A DNA stretch of 64,000 bases, taken from positions 127,054-191,053 of the forward strand of contig CACFWO010000002.1 of assembly GCA_902570035.1 (NCBI GenBank). Reading direction: 5' to 3'. The translations under genes and the position numbers were made by a program. This DNA is from an uncultured SAR86 cluster bacterium (GTDB lineage: Bacteria; Pseudomonadota; Gammaproteobacteria; Magnimaribacterales; AG-339-G14). Below the pieces are notes generated by a model. It made no database searches. It was not told the DNA's origin and saw nothing but the letters and a program-made list of their open reading frames with translations. Shown piece after piece: positions 1 through 9,982 of the stretch (position 1 is the first letter of the stretch; every line of letters begins with the position of its first letter).

Positions 1-1
1 C

Positions 2-139
2 AAAAAAATTTGTAATGACCAGAAAGTAGAATTTCAAGATTTAGAAAAGTTATCATTTCTTAATCAGTTGACCCTTACTAAATATCAAAGAAAGGGAATT
101 GAAGCAGGCAGATCCATTACATCACTTCTCTTTAAGTAA
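2..139 (+). CDS. C-terminal end of an unidentified protein, truncated by the window edge
   Basis: Open frame from base 2 (KKICNDQKVEFQDLEKLSFLNQLTLTKYQRKGIEAGRSITSLLFK*) ending in taa at 137-139; convergent overlap with rdgB. Confidence 0.5.
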   Translation, partial: KKICNDQKVEFQDLEKLSFLNQLTLTKYQRKGIEAGRSITSLLFK

Positions 140-709
140 TTTATTCAAAAGAATCTTTGTTGCTTTAGCCCTATGGCTGTTTTTATTTTTATAATCTTTG
201 CCTAATTCAGCAAGGGTTTTGCTTTCTTCAGAGATATAAAAAATTGGATCATAGCCAAAACCATCTTCACCTTTAGAGTCTCTGGCTATCTCACCTTCAA
301 GCCTCCCTTCTGCGGATAGGGGACTTTCATTTATATTTGGATCGAAGAACACCAGGCAAGCCACAAAAGCAGCATTTCTTTGCGTTTCATTTTCTAAAGA
401 TTCTAATAATTTTATATTGTTTTCAGCATCGCTTGAATTTTCCCCTGCATAACGAGCAGATTTAATACCCGGCTCTCCGTTTAAAAAGTCTACACAAAGA
501 CCTGAGTCATCAGCTATTGCTGGATAACCCGAAAAAGTTGCTGCATGCTTTGCTTTGATCAGTGCGTTTTCATAGAAAGTTGCACCGTCTTCAATAGGAC
601 TATTAATTCCTAGATCTTGAAGAGAATAAAACTGCCAATTCAAAGGCGCTAATAGGGTTTCAAATTCTTTTAGTTTTCCTTGATTAGAGGTGGCTATGAC
701 AACTTTCAA
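122..709 (-). CDS. rdgB: RdgB/HAM1 non-canonical purine NTP pyrophosphatase
   Basis: MKVVIATSNQGKLKEFETLL, ADDSGLCVDFLNGEPGIKSARYAGE, GFGYDPIF motifs. Confidence 0.96.
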   Translation of the reverse strand: MKVVIATSNQGKLKEFETLLAPLNWQFYSLQDLGINSPIEDGATFYENALIKAKHAATFSGYPAIADDSGLCVDFLNGEPGIKSARYAGENSSDAENNIKLLESLENETQRNAAFVACLVFFDPNINESPLSAEGRLEGEIARDSKGEDGFGYDPIFYISEESKTLAELGKDYKNKNSHRAKATKILLNKLLKEK

Positions 710-1293
710 TTCCTGGCCTTAACTCTGTAAAGAGCAATTTCGGTTAAGAGGTTAGGAGCAACCTTCATAAACGATTGTTCTTCTCCATCAAAACTTAAAA
801 GTTGTCTATCAAGGATGTCTGCGCCGTGATCAATGCATAACTTTTCAAAATCCTTTAAAGAGCATAAGTGTATATTTGGTGTTGAATACCAATCATGCGG
901 AAGTGCAGAAGATACCGGCATAGTGCCGCCAAAAATAAGCTGTAAGCGACATCGCCAATTTGCAAAGTTGGGAATACTGATTATTGCCTCTTTACCTATT
1001 CTGATAATTTCTTCTAGAGCAACTTCAGGCTTTCTTAATGCTTGAATTGATTGACTCATAATGACTGCATCAAAACTTTGATCTTGAAAGTTACTCAAAC
1101 CCGAATCAATATCTTGATCGATAACGCTGACGTCCTTTTGTAAACATTTTTGAATTTTTTGATGATCTATTTCTAGACCTAAACCTTTTACTTGATTATT
1201 TTTTTTTAAAAATGCTAAGAGTGAGCCGTCACCGCATCCTAGATCAAGGACCCTGGCATTACTCTGGATAAAATTACCTATCAACTTATTCAT
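706..1293 (-). CDS. metW: Methionine biosynthesis protein MetW
   Basis: VLDLGCGDGSLL SAM motif; PNFANWRCRLQLIFGGTMPVSSALPHDWYSTPNIHLCSLKDFE; adjacent to metX. Confidence 0.95.
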   Translation of the reverse strand: MNKLIGNFIQSNARVLDLGCGDGSLLAFLKKNNQVKGLGLEIDHQKIQKCLQKDVSVIDQDIDSGLSNFQDQSFDAVIMSQSIQALRKPEVALEEIIRIGKEAIISIPNFANWRCRLQLIFGGTMPVSSALPHDWYSTPNIHLCSLKDFEKLCIDHGADILDRQLLSFDGEEQSFMKVAPNLLTEIALYRVKARN

Positions 1294-2386
1294 TTTTCTC
1301 CAAGAATGTCTCTATTGCACTATCGTATGTTTCGCTAGGCATTAAAAAAGCATCGTGACCATGCGGAGAATCTATTTCTAAAAAGGAGATGTCTTTTTCA
1401 GCTTCTATAAAAGCATTTGCTAACTCTCTGGATCTTTCCGGTGAAAATCGCCAGTCGGATGAAAATGCGATAAGAAGAGTTTTCGCAGTAACCGATTTAA
1501 GAGTTTTAGCTAAATTTCCGTCATGAGACTCAGCAGGATCAAAATAGTCTAAAACTTTGGTCATAAGCAGGTAAGTATGCGCATCAAATCTATTAGAAAA
1601 ACTCTCGCCTTGATACCTTAAATAGCTTTCTACTTCGAACTCGACATCGTAGGAGAAATTCACTTCGCCTTTTTTCATATCTCGCCCAAATTTCTCTCGC
1701 ATTGCATCATCTGATAGGTAAGTAATGTGACCAAGCATTCTCGCTAGCCCTAAACCCGTCTTCGGAAGCTTATCCTCAGAGTTATAGTTGGGATCAGCCA
1801 AGATGGCTTGTCTGGCTATTTCGTTAAAAGCAATGTTTTGAGCGCTCAGCTTAGCCGCTGCGGCTATTACCACAATTTTTTTAACAAGATCGGGGTAATC
1901 TATGGACCATTGTAATGCTTGCATACCGCCTAGACTGCCGCCAACAACAGCATACCAATAGGGCAGTCCGAGATGAGTGCGCAACAAATCTTGGCTTTTG
2001 ACCCAGTCTCCAACTGTCACCATAGGAAAAGAGGAGCCGTAAGCTATATTGTTTTCTGGATTAATGGAATTTGGGCCCGTGCTACCGTGGCAGCCGCCTA
2101 AATTATTGGAACCAACAATGAAATATTTGTTTGTATCAAACGCTTTGTTTGGACCGACCATATCATCCCACCAACCTTTTTTATCGTCTTCACTTAACCC
2201 TGCTACGAGATGATTGCCGCTGAGGGCATGACAAATGAGAATTGCGTTATCTTTAGCTTCATTTAATTCTCCATAGGTTTGATAAACCATTTCAAATCCT
2301 TGAAGGGTTTTGCCTGATTTCAAAGAAAAAGAATCTTTATGAATAAAACTCTTTGTTTCTACTCGACCTAGTGAATCGTTCGACAT
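1286..2386 (-). CDS. metX: Homoserine O-acyltransferase (MetX family)
   Basis: GGSLGGMQALQW nucleophile elbow, SPHGHDAFL, LGGCHGSTGP; linked to metW. Confidence 0.95.
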   Translation of the reverse strand: MSNDSLGRVETKSFIHKDSFSLKSGKTLQGFEMVYQTYGELNEAKDNAILICHALSGNHLVAGLSEDDKKGWWDDMVGPNKAFDTNKYFIVGSNNLGGCHGSTGPNSINPENNIAYGSSFPMVTVGDWVKSQDLLRTHLGLPYWYAVVGGSLGGMQALQWSIDYPDLVKKIVVIAAAAKLSAQNIAFNEIARQAILADPNYNSEDKLPKTGLGLARMLGHITYLSDDAMREKFGRDMKKGEVNFSYDVEFEVESYLRYQGESFSNRFDAHTYLLMTKVLDYFDPAESHDGNLAKTLKSVTAKTLLIAFSSDWRFSPERSRELANAFIEAEKDISFLEIDSPHGHDAFLMPSETYDSAIETFLEKNE

Positions 2387-2937
2387 TAGATGAACCTGGG
2401 TAATTCTAAGTTTGCGCCTAGAGTTAGAAGAATTCTATCGATCTGTATTAAGAGAAAAAATACAATGATTGGTGAAAAGTCTATCCCCGAGAATGAAGTA
2501 AATCTCTGAAAAGGTAAGAGTAAAGGTTGCGTAAGACCATGACATATATTCAGGAAGGAATTATTTGACATGGGCGCTAACCAACTGGCAAATATTGAGA
2601 TAAATAAACTATATCTAATTATTTGCGAGGCCATATATAAAGAGCCAATAGCCGCCCACGATAAAGCATCTATCGTGTCGAAGATCTGGTCGGCACTAAA
2701 AATCAAATTAAACAGACCGAATTTTGCCAAAATTACCAAAGCCAATGCAGACAAATCTATTCCAAACAAAATAGGTAAAACAAATCGAAAAGGTTTAAGG
2801 AAAGGTTCTAAATACTTAAAGGAATTTGAAACGATCGGATTATTAAAACTTAATTGAAATAATCTAAAGAGAAGATACAGCAAAAAAATAGCCGAAAAGA
2901 AATTCACCAATGCTATGAGAAAAAAGTTATTCGCCAT
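2386..2937 (-). CDS. YggT family membrane protein
   Basis: Hydrophobic two-repeat protein between proC and metX, usual YggT position. Confidence 0.85.
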   Translation of the reverse strand: MANNFFLIALVNFFSAIFLLYLLFRLFQLSFNNPIVSNSFKYLEPFLKPFRFVLPILFGIDLSALALVILAKFGLFNLIFSADQIFDTIDALSWAAIGSLYMASQIIRYSLFISIFASWLAPMSNNSFLNICHGLTQPLLLPFQRFTSFSGIDFSPIIVFFLLIQIDRILLTLGANLELPRFI

Positions 2938-2938
2938 C

Positions 2939-3709
2939 TTAATCGTTTAGTTTTTTTGATCTTTCAATTGCGTTATTGATTGCTTGTGAAATGATCTCAT
3001 TAATTCCAGCAGACTTCATTGTATTTAAAGCCTCTTCTGTGACCCCTTTTTTTGAAGCAACCTTATTTTGAACTTCAGCAAATCCAGCTGACTCATTCTC
3101 TTGAAGTAATTCTCCGGCAGTGAACATAACAGATGCTAGGTCTTTATCGGAGATCGATAAACCGCTATCCGCAGCAAGCTTGCTCATTGTTTCTGCCACT
3201 AGGGCAAAATAAGCTGGCCCAGCACCGTAAATAGCTGTGAATGCATCAATGTCTTTCTCTTCCAATACATAAGTGCTACCTAACTCAGAAATAATCACTT
3301 CGGTTTGATCAACCAATGCTTTATCTCCCATTTCCGCTATGGCGATAGGCCCGTTTTTAAAACCAATTCCAAGTGATGGCATGGTTCTCACGATATTCTT
3401 ATAACCGCCTGCTAGATCGACGAGCTTACTTCTTGAGATGCCAGCAACAAAAGAAATTACGAGTTGGTTCTCTAATTGTGAGGCAATGCTAGAAAGAACC
3501 TCTGCTGTTACGTTTGGCTTTACGGTTATAAAAATAACATCACATTTTTTTGCTAAATCGATAGTTTCTAACTTTTCTGCTGCAAGGTTTTCAGCGGCTT
3601 GATTAATCGAAAGGTTTGAATAAAAAATATTATAAGAACCGGACAAAGTTTTAATTGCCTGTAAAGCTAAGTTTCCGCATCCTATAAATCCTATGTTTTG
3701 TTTATTCAT
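2939..3709 (-). CDS. proC: Pyrroline-5-carboxylate reductase
   Basis: IGFIGCGNLA Rossmann start, VRTMPSLG, AIYGAGPAYFALVAE. Confidence 0.95.
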   Translation of the reverse strand: MNKQNIGFIGCGNLALQAIKTLSGSYNIFYSNLSINQAAENLAAEKLETIDLAKKCDVIFITVKPNVTAEVLSSIASQLENQLVISFVAGISRSKLVDLAGGYKNIVRTMPSLGIGFKNGPIAIAEMGDKALVDQTEVIISELGSTYVLEEKDIDAFTAIYGAGPAYFALVAETMSKLAADSGLSISDKDLASVMFTAGELLQENESAGFAEVQNKVASKKGVTEEALNTMKSAGINEIISQAINNAIERSKKLND

Positions 3710-4371
3710 CGTTTACCAAATATTGATTCCCCAACTCTAACCATGGTTGATCCGTGCTTAATGCCCAACTCAAAGTCTTGAGAGGTTCCCAATGAAAGTT
3801 CATTGGCAGGAGAATAATAATTTTTGAGTTGATTGCTAAGCATATTCATTTTCTCATATTCTTTTTCATTAATCTTTCCATCTGTTGGAGGCGAAGGAAG
3901 CGCCATCAAACCTTTAAGTTCTAAACATTTCGATTCAATAACAATCTCCGCCAGAGGCATCAGATCGCTTTCAGTTATGCCTGACTTGCTCTTTTCTTCA
4001 CTGACATTAACTTGGATTAAAACTTTAAGATTTTGACCGGCAGCATCCAGTGCATTAACTATCTTTGCCCTATCAATTGTATGCACCCAAGAAAAATATT
4101 GAGCTATTTGCAAACTTTTTTTTGATTGAATGTTGCCAATAAAATGCCAATCTATTTCTTTTGAATTTATGGATGAAATCTTTTCAACCGATTCTTGCAG
4201 ATAATTTTCGCCAAAGTTGGTCAACCCACAATGATGAGCTGCAGCGATTAAATCAGTGCTTTTCTTTTTTGAAACCGCAATTAACTTTATCTCTTCTAAA
4301 GATCTTCCGGCTTTAGCTGCAGCAGATTTTATTTTGTCGTTAATTTTTGCAATATTATCTGAAATATCCAT
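3706..4371 (-). CDS. YggS family pyridoxal phosphate homeostasis protein
   Basis: LIAVSKKKS, FGENYLQE, DWHFIGNIQSKK, LSLGTSQDFELGIKHGSTMVRVGESIFGKR. Confidence 0.95.
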   Translation of the reverse strand: MDISDNIAKINDKIKSAAAKAGRSLEEIKLIAVSKKKSTDLIAAAHHCGLTNFGENYLQESVEKISSINSKEIDWHFIGNIQSKKSLQIAQYFSWVHTIDRAKIVNALDAAGQNLKVLIQVNVSEEKSKSGITESDLMPLAEIVIESKCLELKGLMALPSPPTDGKINEKEYEKMNMLSNQLKNYYSPANELSLGTSQDFELGIKHGSTMVRVGESIFGKR

Positions 4372-6083
4372 TACATTTTTTCAGGAGCAACTATCCCTAA
4401 AATACCTAATCCATCATTAATCACTGCTTTTGTTGCCAAAGAAACAGCAATCCTTGCATTTCTTGAATTATCATCTTTATCCAAGATTGGATGAGAGTTG
4501 TAAAACGAATGAAAGATAGCCGCTAAGTCTCTAAGGTAAAAACATAAAGAATGGATTTCTCTTTTATCAAAACATCGCTCAAGAGTTTGCTGGTAGCTGT
4601 TTATTTGTGAAACAAGTTCATTTTCTTTGTCAGAAGATAAAGATGATAGGGCTCTAGAACCTTCTGAATTGGAATAATTAAAACCCCTTTCTGGCAACTC
4701 TTTCATCAAGCTGCAGATTCGAGCATGAGCATATTGAATGTAGTAAACAGGATTATCTTTATTTTTCTTTTTGGCAAGCTCAATATCAAACTCAAGCGTT
4801 TGATCTGACCTTCTTTCTAAAAAGAAATACCTAACAGCATCTACACCCACCTCATCGATAAGTTTCTTTAAGGTCACAAACTCACCTGATCTTGTAGACA
4901 TAGCAACTTTATTTTTTCCTCTTATTAAAGAAACAAATTGTATAAAAATTGTTTTGAGTTTCTTGCTGTCGTAGCCGAGACCCTTTAATGATGCATTTAT
5001 TCTGGGTAGATAGCCATGATGATCTGACCCCCATAGATTTATCATTTCATCAAATTTTCTATCAAATTTATTTTTATGGTAGACCAGATCAGAAGCAAAA
5101 TATGTTGGTGCTTCATTCTCTCTAATTAGAACCCTATCTTTTTCATCGCCAAAATCCGTTGATTTATACCACATAGCACCGTCTTTATCGTAACTGAGAT
5201 CTTTTTTGCTGAGATAATTTAGAGTTTTATTAAATTCTGATTTTTTAGAGTCATTAAAAAGACTAGATTCAAAAAAGAAATCATCATGGAAAGTATTAAA
5301 TTCTTTTAAGTCGGCTTTGATGCCATCCAAAATTTTTGTGAGCGCAAATACTCCTAACTCTTCAAAATCAGATAACTCTTTTTTTGCCAAAATGAGCCAG
5401 TCATCAAAATTTGTTGGTAGTTTTTTTGGAAGAGTAAATTCGTATTTATTTTGTTTATTTTTTTTCAAATCACTTGCGAGGGTTTTCAAATAATCCCCCT
5501 GGTAACACTCTTTGGGCAATTTAATCTTTTCACCGCCAAGCGATAGATAATTAAGCAAAAGACTAAGACCAAGAGTCTCTATTTGCAATCCCTGATCGTT
5601 TACATAATATTCTTGAGTAACTTCACTTCCTGCTTTAGATAAAAGATTTGCTAAGGCTGAACCCAATGCAGCTCCTCTTCCGTGTCCAATATGAATGGGC
5701 CCGGTTGGATTGCTGGAAACATATTCAATTAATATGTTCTTTTTTGCTTTGCCTTTAATTAAAAAGGGCTTCTCTTGGTCTAAACATTCTTGAATGAAAA
5801 TATATTTTTGTTCAGATGTTAAATAAAAATTTAAGAATCCCGCTCCTGCAATCTCAATTTTAGTTATCCAGTCATTTTTTGTGAGGTTACTAATTAATTT
5901 TTCAGCAATTTGTCTAGGATTATCTTCAGAATTAGCAGCAAGTTTCATACAAATATTTGAAGTCCATTCTCCAAATTCAATATTTTTGGGTTCAAAAACC
6001 TCAATTTGGGATGCTTTAGTGACTCCTTTGAGATTTGATGACTTAATTTCTTCAAAAAGAAGGTTTTGAATATCTTCTTTCAA
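4371..6083 (-). CDS. argS: Arginyl-tRNA synthetase
   Basis: EYVSSNPTGPIHIGHGRGAALGSALANLL; WGSDHHGYLPR; C-terminal anticodon-binding region. Confidence 0.97.
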   Translation of the reverse strand: MKEDIQNLLFEEIKSSNLKGVTKASQIEVFEPKNIEFGEWTSNICMKLAANSEDNPRQIAEKLISNLTKNDWITKIEIAGAGFLNFYLTSEQKYIFIQECLDQEKPFLIKGKAKKNILIEYVSSNPTGPIHIGHGRGAALGSALANLLSKAGSEVTQEYYVNDQGLQIETLGLSLLLNYLSLGGEKIKLPKECYQGDYLKTLASDLKKNKQNKYEFTLPKKLPTNFDDWLILAKKELSDFEELGVFALTKILDGIKADLKEFNTFHDDFFFESSLFNDSKKSEFNKTLNYLSKKDLSYDKDGAMWYKSTDFGDEKDRVLIRENEAPTYFASDLVYHKNKFDRKFDEMINLWGSDHHGYLPRINASLKGLGYDSKKLKTIFIQFVSLIRGKNKVAMSTRSGEFVTLKKLIDEVGVDAVRYFFLERRSDQTLEFDIELAKKKNKDNPVYYIQYAHARICSLMKELPERGFNYSNSEGSRALSSLSSDKENELVSQINSYQQTLERCFDKREIHSLCFYLRDLAAIFHSFYNSHPILDKDDNSRNARIAVSLATKAVINDGLGILGIVAPEKM

Positions 6084-6649
6084 TCTTTCACTCTGCTTTG
6101 ATATTCGCCAGTTCTGGTATCAATTTTAAGGATATCTCCAATCTCAATAAATAATGGGACTTTTACTTCAACACCGTTTTTAAGGATGGCCGGTTTCGTT
6201 GCTCCTGTAGCAGTATCTCCTTTAAATCCAGGCTCAGTTTCAGTTACTTCCATTTCAACAAAAGTATCTAGCTCAACAGATAAAGGCGAACCTTCAAATA
6301 ATAAGACTTCATAAGACTCACCTTCTTCCATCCATTGAATTGAGTCGCCAAGGTCACTTTTAGAGAAAGTTTCTTGATCGAAACTATTATTATTCATCAT
6401 TACAACTTCTTCGCCGCTTTCGTACAAAAATTGCATGGGTATATTCTCAAGATCTGCCTTTTCAAGCGACTCCCCGGTTTTGTACGTTTTTTCCCATACT
6501 CTATTGGATTTTAAATTTTTGAATTTCACGCGCATTACTGCTTGTCCTTTACCGGGTTTATGGAATTCATGTTCAAGAATCTCGCAAGGATCCCCTTCAA
6601 CAATAAGTTTTAATCCATTTTTGAACTCATTCGTACTGATCGAAGCCAT
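6080..6649 (-). CDS. efp: Elongation factor P
   Basis: Three-domain EF-P; HKPGKGQAVMRVKFKNL with the modifiable lysine; C-terminal GDILKIDTRTGEYQSRVK. Confidence 0.97.
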   Translation of the reverse strand: MASISTNEFKNGLKLIVEGDPCEILEHEFHKPGKGQAVMRVKFKNLKSNRVWEKTYKTGESLEKADLENIPMQFLYESGEEVVMMNNNSFDQETFSKSDLGDSIQWMEEGESYEVLLFEGSPLSVELDTFVEMEVTETEPGFKGDTATGATKPAILKNGVEVKVPLFIEIGDILKIDTRTGEYQSRVKD

Positions 6650-6840
6650 AGGGAATTTTACATTAGAGTGACAAATAATTTCATAGATAGATGTTGATTT
6701 TTTAATTGAATTCTAATAAAAGAAAAACTAATAAGTTTGTTGCTTTGATAAGTTATTCTTACTAAAGTAGACGAAGAAAAAAATCCGTCCAGCAGAAATT
6801 TAATTATTAATTTTTGTTGGCTTTCTTACAGGGAGATGAA

Positions 6841-7614
6841 ATGTTTAGTAAAACAGTTAAAAAGTTAAAAGTTACTGTCTTTATTATTGCCTTTTCTTTT
6901 TCAGGAATGCTTTTTGCGCAGCTGCAACCTGTTCTGCAGGTCAATGATGAAAGAACGGAAAGGGCTGCAACTTCTCAAACCGCTATCGATGGTTTTCAAG
7001 ATAATACAGATAAATTATCCTCTGAATACAAAATAGTCAGTAAGCAAATTGAGGGGCTAAAGGTCTACAACGCACAAAAAAGAAAACAAATAAAAAGACA
7101 AGTCGAAAGAATGGAAGAAATAGAAACAACCATGAAAGATGCATCGGTTCTTCAGAGACAAATTCCACCCTTATCAAGAAGAATGTATGAGGGCTTAAAA
7201 AGTTTCATTTCTTTGGACTTACCATTCAGACTTGGCGAAAGAGAAGAAAGATTATCATTTATTCAGAAAGCTTTAGATAACCCAACCGTTTCTCCCGCGG
7301 AGCAATTAAGACAGGTTCTTGAAGGTTACACAGTTGAATCTGAATATGGAATGAAAATGGATACCTACAAAGATACAATCACTATTGACGGCCAAGACCG
7401 AGAAGTAAATATTCTTCGAGTTGGAAGATTAGTTTTAGCTTATCAAACATCGGATCTTGATCAGACTGGGGTATGGAATAAAGAGACAAATACATGGGAA
7501 GAATTACCATCTAGATACAGAAATCCTGTAAAAAACGGTATTCGTATTGCCCAAAAACTTCAAACAGTTAACATCCTAGAGATGCCAATTCCAGCAGCTG
7601 AGGTGGTCCAATGA
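6841..7614 (+). CDS. DUF3450 family protein of a TonB2-type system
   Basis: Signal peptide, coiled coil, first gene of TtpC/ExbB/ExbD/TonB operon; start moved to ATG 6841 preceded by gggag. Confidence 0.85.
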   Translation: MFSKTVKKLKVTVFIIAFSFSGMLFAQLQPVLQVNDERTERAATSQTAIDGFQDNTDKLSSEYKIVSKQIEGLKVYNAQKRKQIKRQVERMEEIETTMKDASVLQRQIPPLSRRMYEGLKSFISLDLPFRLGEREERLSFIQKALDNPTVSPAEQLRQVLEGYTVESEYGMKMDTYKDTITIDGQDREVNILRVGRLVLAYQTSDLDQTGVWNKETNTWEELPSRYRNPVKNGIRIAQKLQTVNILEMPIPAAEVVQ

Positions 7615-8987
7615 AAAAACTACTATTGATTTTTATCGTTGGGTTATTTTTAAACCCACTTTTTTCTCAAGAAGAGGAAAAACCAGAATCTGCAGCGGCT
7701 ACTCTTGATGAGTTATTGGAACTTGTTAAACAAGGAAGGTTTGCTGAATCAGAAGAGGCTTCAGAAAGAGAAGATAGATTCAGAACTGAAAGAAACAGAC
7801 AGCAAAAACTTTTAACAGATGCAAAGGCTGAAAGGGCTCGTCTGGAGAGAATAGCTGAAGAATTAGAAGCACAGTTTGAAGCTAATGATGCAAAGCTGGT
7901 TGTCCTTGAAGAGCAACTTAAAGAAAGACTAGGTTCTCTCTATGAAATGTTTGGACATCTACAAAGTACTGCTAGTGACTCTTTAGCAAGGTTCGAAGAA
8001 TCAATCACTTCAGCTCAGTTTGGTAAAGATAGAGAAATATTCCTGTCTGATTTGGCTAAGAAGATGAGCGAAGGTGTTTCTTTGGCATCAATTCCAGAAT
8101 TAGAGAGGCTCTGGTTTGAGTTATTAAGAGAACTACAAGCATCCGGATCAGTAGAAAAATTTAACGCAACAGTTGTCGATAACAACGGTAATGCAACTGA
8201 AGAGGATGTTGTTAGGGTTGGAACTTTTAACGCCGTTGCTGAGGGAAGTTACTTAAGTTACTTAAAGACAAGAGGAGCTTATGAAGTTCTTCCAAGACAA
8301 CCTGCAAGATATACCGGTGGTACATATGACTTATTCGATGAGAGTTCTGGGTTTGTGCAATTTGGAGTTGATCCAACAGGACCTCAAGGTGGTACCTTGC
8401 TTTCTAATTTGATAACTCTTCCAACTTTTAGTGAAAAAATTGCTCAAGGAAGATTTGTTGGTTACTTGATCTTAGTCTTGTTAGCCATATCCGCAGCAGT
8501 ATTCATTTGGCGTTTTTACATCTTATATGGAGTAAGAAGGGGAGTTAACTCTGAGGCTGCAGGCAAAGGCTCTGGAAATAATGCGTTATCAAGAGTTATG
8601 AAAGTAGCTGAAGAAGCAAAAGATGCCGATACAGAAACTTTAGAACTCAAGATGGCTGAACAAATTCTTGCAGAAAGACCGGCTATAGAAGCTTACATTT
8701 GGGTAGTTAAATTAATCGCTGCAGTTGCTCCACTTCTAGGATTATTTGGAACGATTATCGGTATGATTAATACTTTCCAAGCGATTACTTTGTTCGGAAC
8801 AGGTGATCCAAAAACTATGGCCAGCGGTATTTCAGAAGCGCTTGTCACAACTTGGTTAGGATTGATGTGCGCTATACCATCAGTCTTCATGGCAGCAATT
8901 CTCGCTAATTATTCAAAAGGTATTTTGTCTATCATCGAAGAGCAAAGTACTGGAATGGTAGCAGCAAGATCTGAAGGAAAAGCCTAG
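7611..8987 (+). CDS. ttpC: TtpC-like MotA/TolQ/ExbB proton-channel family protein with long periplasmic N-terminus
   Basis: Signal peptide, coiled coil, then C-terminal VAPLLGLFGTIIGMINTFQAI...TWLGLMCAIPSVFM MotA_ExbB domain. Confidence 0.88.
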   Translation: MKKLLLIFIVGLFLNPLFSQEEEKPESAAATLDELLELVKQGRFAESEEASEREDRFRTERNRQQKLLTDAKAERARLERIAEELEAQFEANDAKLVVLEEQLKERLGSLYEMFGHLQSTASDSLARFEESITSAQFGKDREIFLSDLAKKMSEGVSLASIPELERLWFELLRELQASGSVEKFNATVVDNNGNATEEDVVRVGTFNAVAEGSYLSYLKTRGAYEVLPRQPARYTGGTYDLFDESSGFVQFGVDPTGPQGGTLLSNLITLPTFSEKIAQGRFVGYLILVLLAISAAVFIWRFYILYGVRRGVNSEAAGKGSGNNALSRVMKVAEEAKDADTETLELKMAEQILAERPAIEAYIWVVKLIAAVAPLLGLFGTIIGMINTFQAITLFGTGDPKTMASGISEALVTTWLGLMCAIPSVFMAAILANYSKGILSIIEEQSTGMVAARSEGKA

Positions 8988-8996
8988 CGTATTGAT

Positions 8997-9557
8997 ATGA
9001 GTTGGTTTTACGATCTTCAAGACCTTCTTTTCGAGTTTCTTGAAAAAGGAGGTCCTGTTGTCCTTTTAATAGGCGTCCTCATTATGGTCATGTGGATTCT
9101 TATTTTTGAGAGAATATGGTTTTTTAGGTTCTCAAAACCCCAACTTATTCAAGATGCACGAGATCAGTGGGATCAAGTAAGGTCTGAAAACGGCGGTCCT
9201 GGAAGAAAATCTTGGGAAGGTTATATGATAAGAAGTATGCTTATTTCTCAGGCTAGCACATCAATCAACTCAAATATAGATCTGATAAAAGTATGCACAG
9301 CCGTTGCTCCTCTATTTGGATTATTTGGAACAATCACCGGAATGATGGAAGTATTTCATATTCTTGCTGTTACAGGCGGTGGCGATGCTAAAGCTATGGC
9401 AGGTGGAGTAGCCAGATCTACCATACCCGCAATGGCAGGTTTATTCGCCTCCATCCCGGCCTTGCTAGCTTTGAGATCTATTGACCAAGCAGCTAAAAAG
9501 AACATAGAGATTCTTACAGAAAGATTAACTTATGATAAAAAATTTGATGTAATTTAA
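8997..9557 (+). CDS. exbB: ExbB (TonB2-type) proton-channel protein
   Basis: VAPLFGLFGTITGMMEVFHILAVTGGGDAKAMAGGVARSTIPAMAGL. Confidence 0.92.
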   Translation: MSWFYDLQDLLFEFLEKGGPVVLLIGVLIMVMWILIFERIWFFRFSKPQLIQDARDQWDQVRSENGGPGRKSWEGYMIRSMLISQASTSINSNIDLIKVCTAVAPLFGLFGTITGMMEVFHILAVTGGGDAKAMAGGVARSTIPAMAGLFASIPALLALRSIDQAAKKNIEILTERLTYDKKFDVI

Positions 9558-9569
9558 AGAGGATAAATA

Positions 9570-9980
9570 ATGAGAAGAGCACCAATAAGCCAAGCGGTAG
9601 CAGAAGAAGAGGAAATAAATATTACACCTATGTTGGATGTAGTATTCATCCTGCTTATTTTCTTTATTGTCACAGCAAACTTTATTAAGGAGCCTGGTCT
9701 CGAAGTTAATAGACCAGACTCAGAGACAGCAGAGCCTACTGAAAATGCAGCGATTTTGATTGCTGTAGGTAACGCTGGTGAAATATATATGGATGGCAGG
9801 AGAATTGATAAGCGTCAGGTAAAGGCGAATGTCGTGAGACTGCTAGCAGAAAATCCTCAGGGATCGGTAGTGATCCAGGCTGACGAAAAAGCTACAGCAG
9901 ATACAATTATGGCTGTAATGGATGGCGCTAGAGAAGCTGGCGTTTATAACATCTCTCTTGCATCGGAACCTCAATTTTAA
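9570..9980 (+). CDS. exbD: ExbD/TolR family protein
   Basis: INITPMLDVVFILLIFFIVTA motif, single TM. Confidence 0.94.
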   Translation: MRRAPISQAVAEEEEINITPMLDVVFILLIFFIVTANFIKEPGLEVNRPDSETAEPTENAAILIAVGNAGEIYMDGRRIDKRQVKANVVRLLAENPQGSVVIQADEKATADTIMAVMDGAREAGVYNISLASEPQF

Positions 9981-9982
9981 TT

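Noticed and set aside
833-1045. Plus-strand ORF inside metW, and similar track ORFs opposite known genes (e.g. 2570-2857, 10012-10284, 24927-25220, 59240-59533, 60119-60529)
   Set aside because: Antisense shadow ORFs of confidently identified genes with no family signal of their own.
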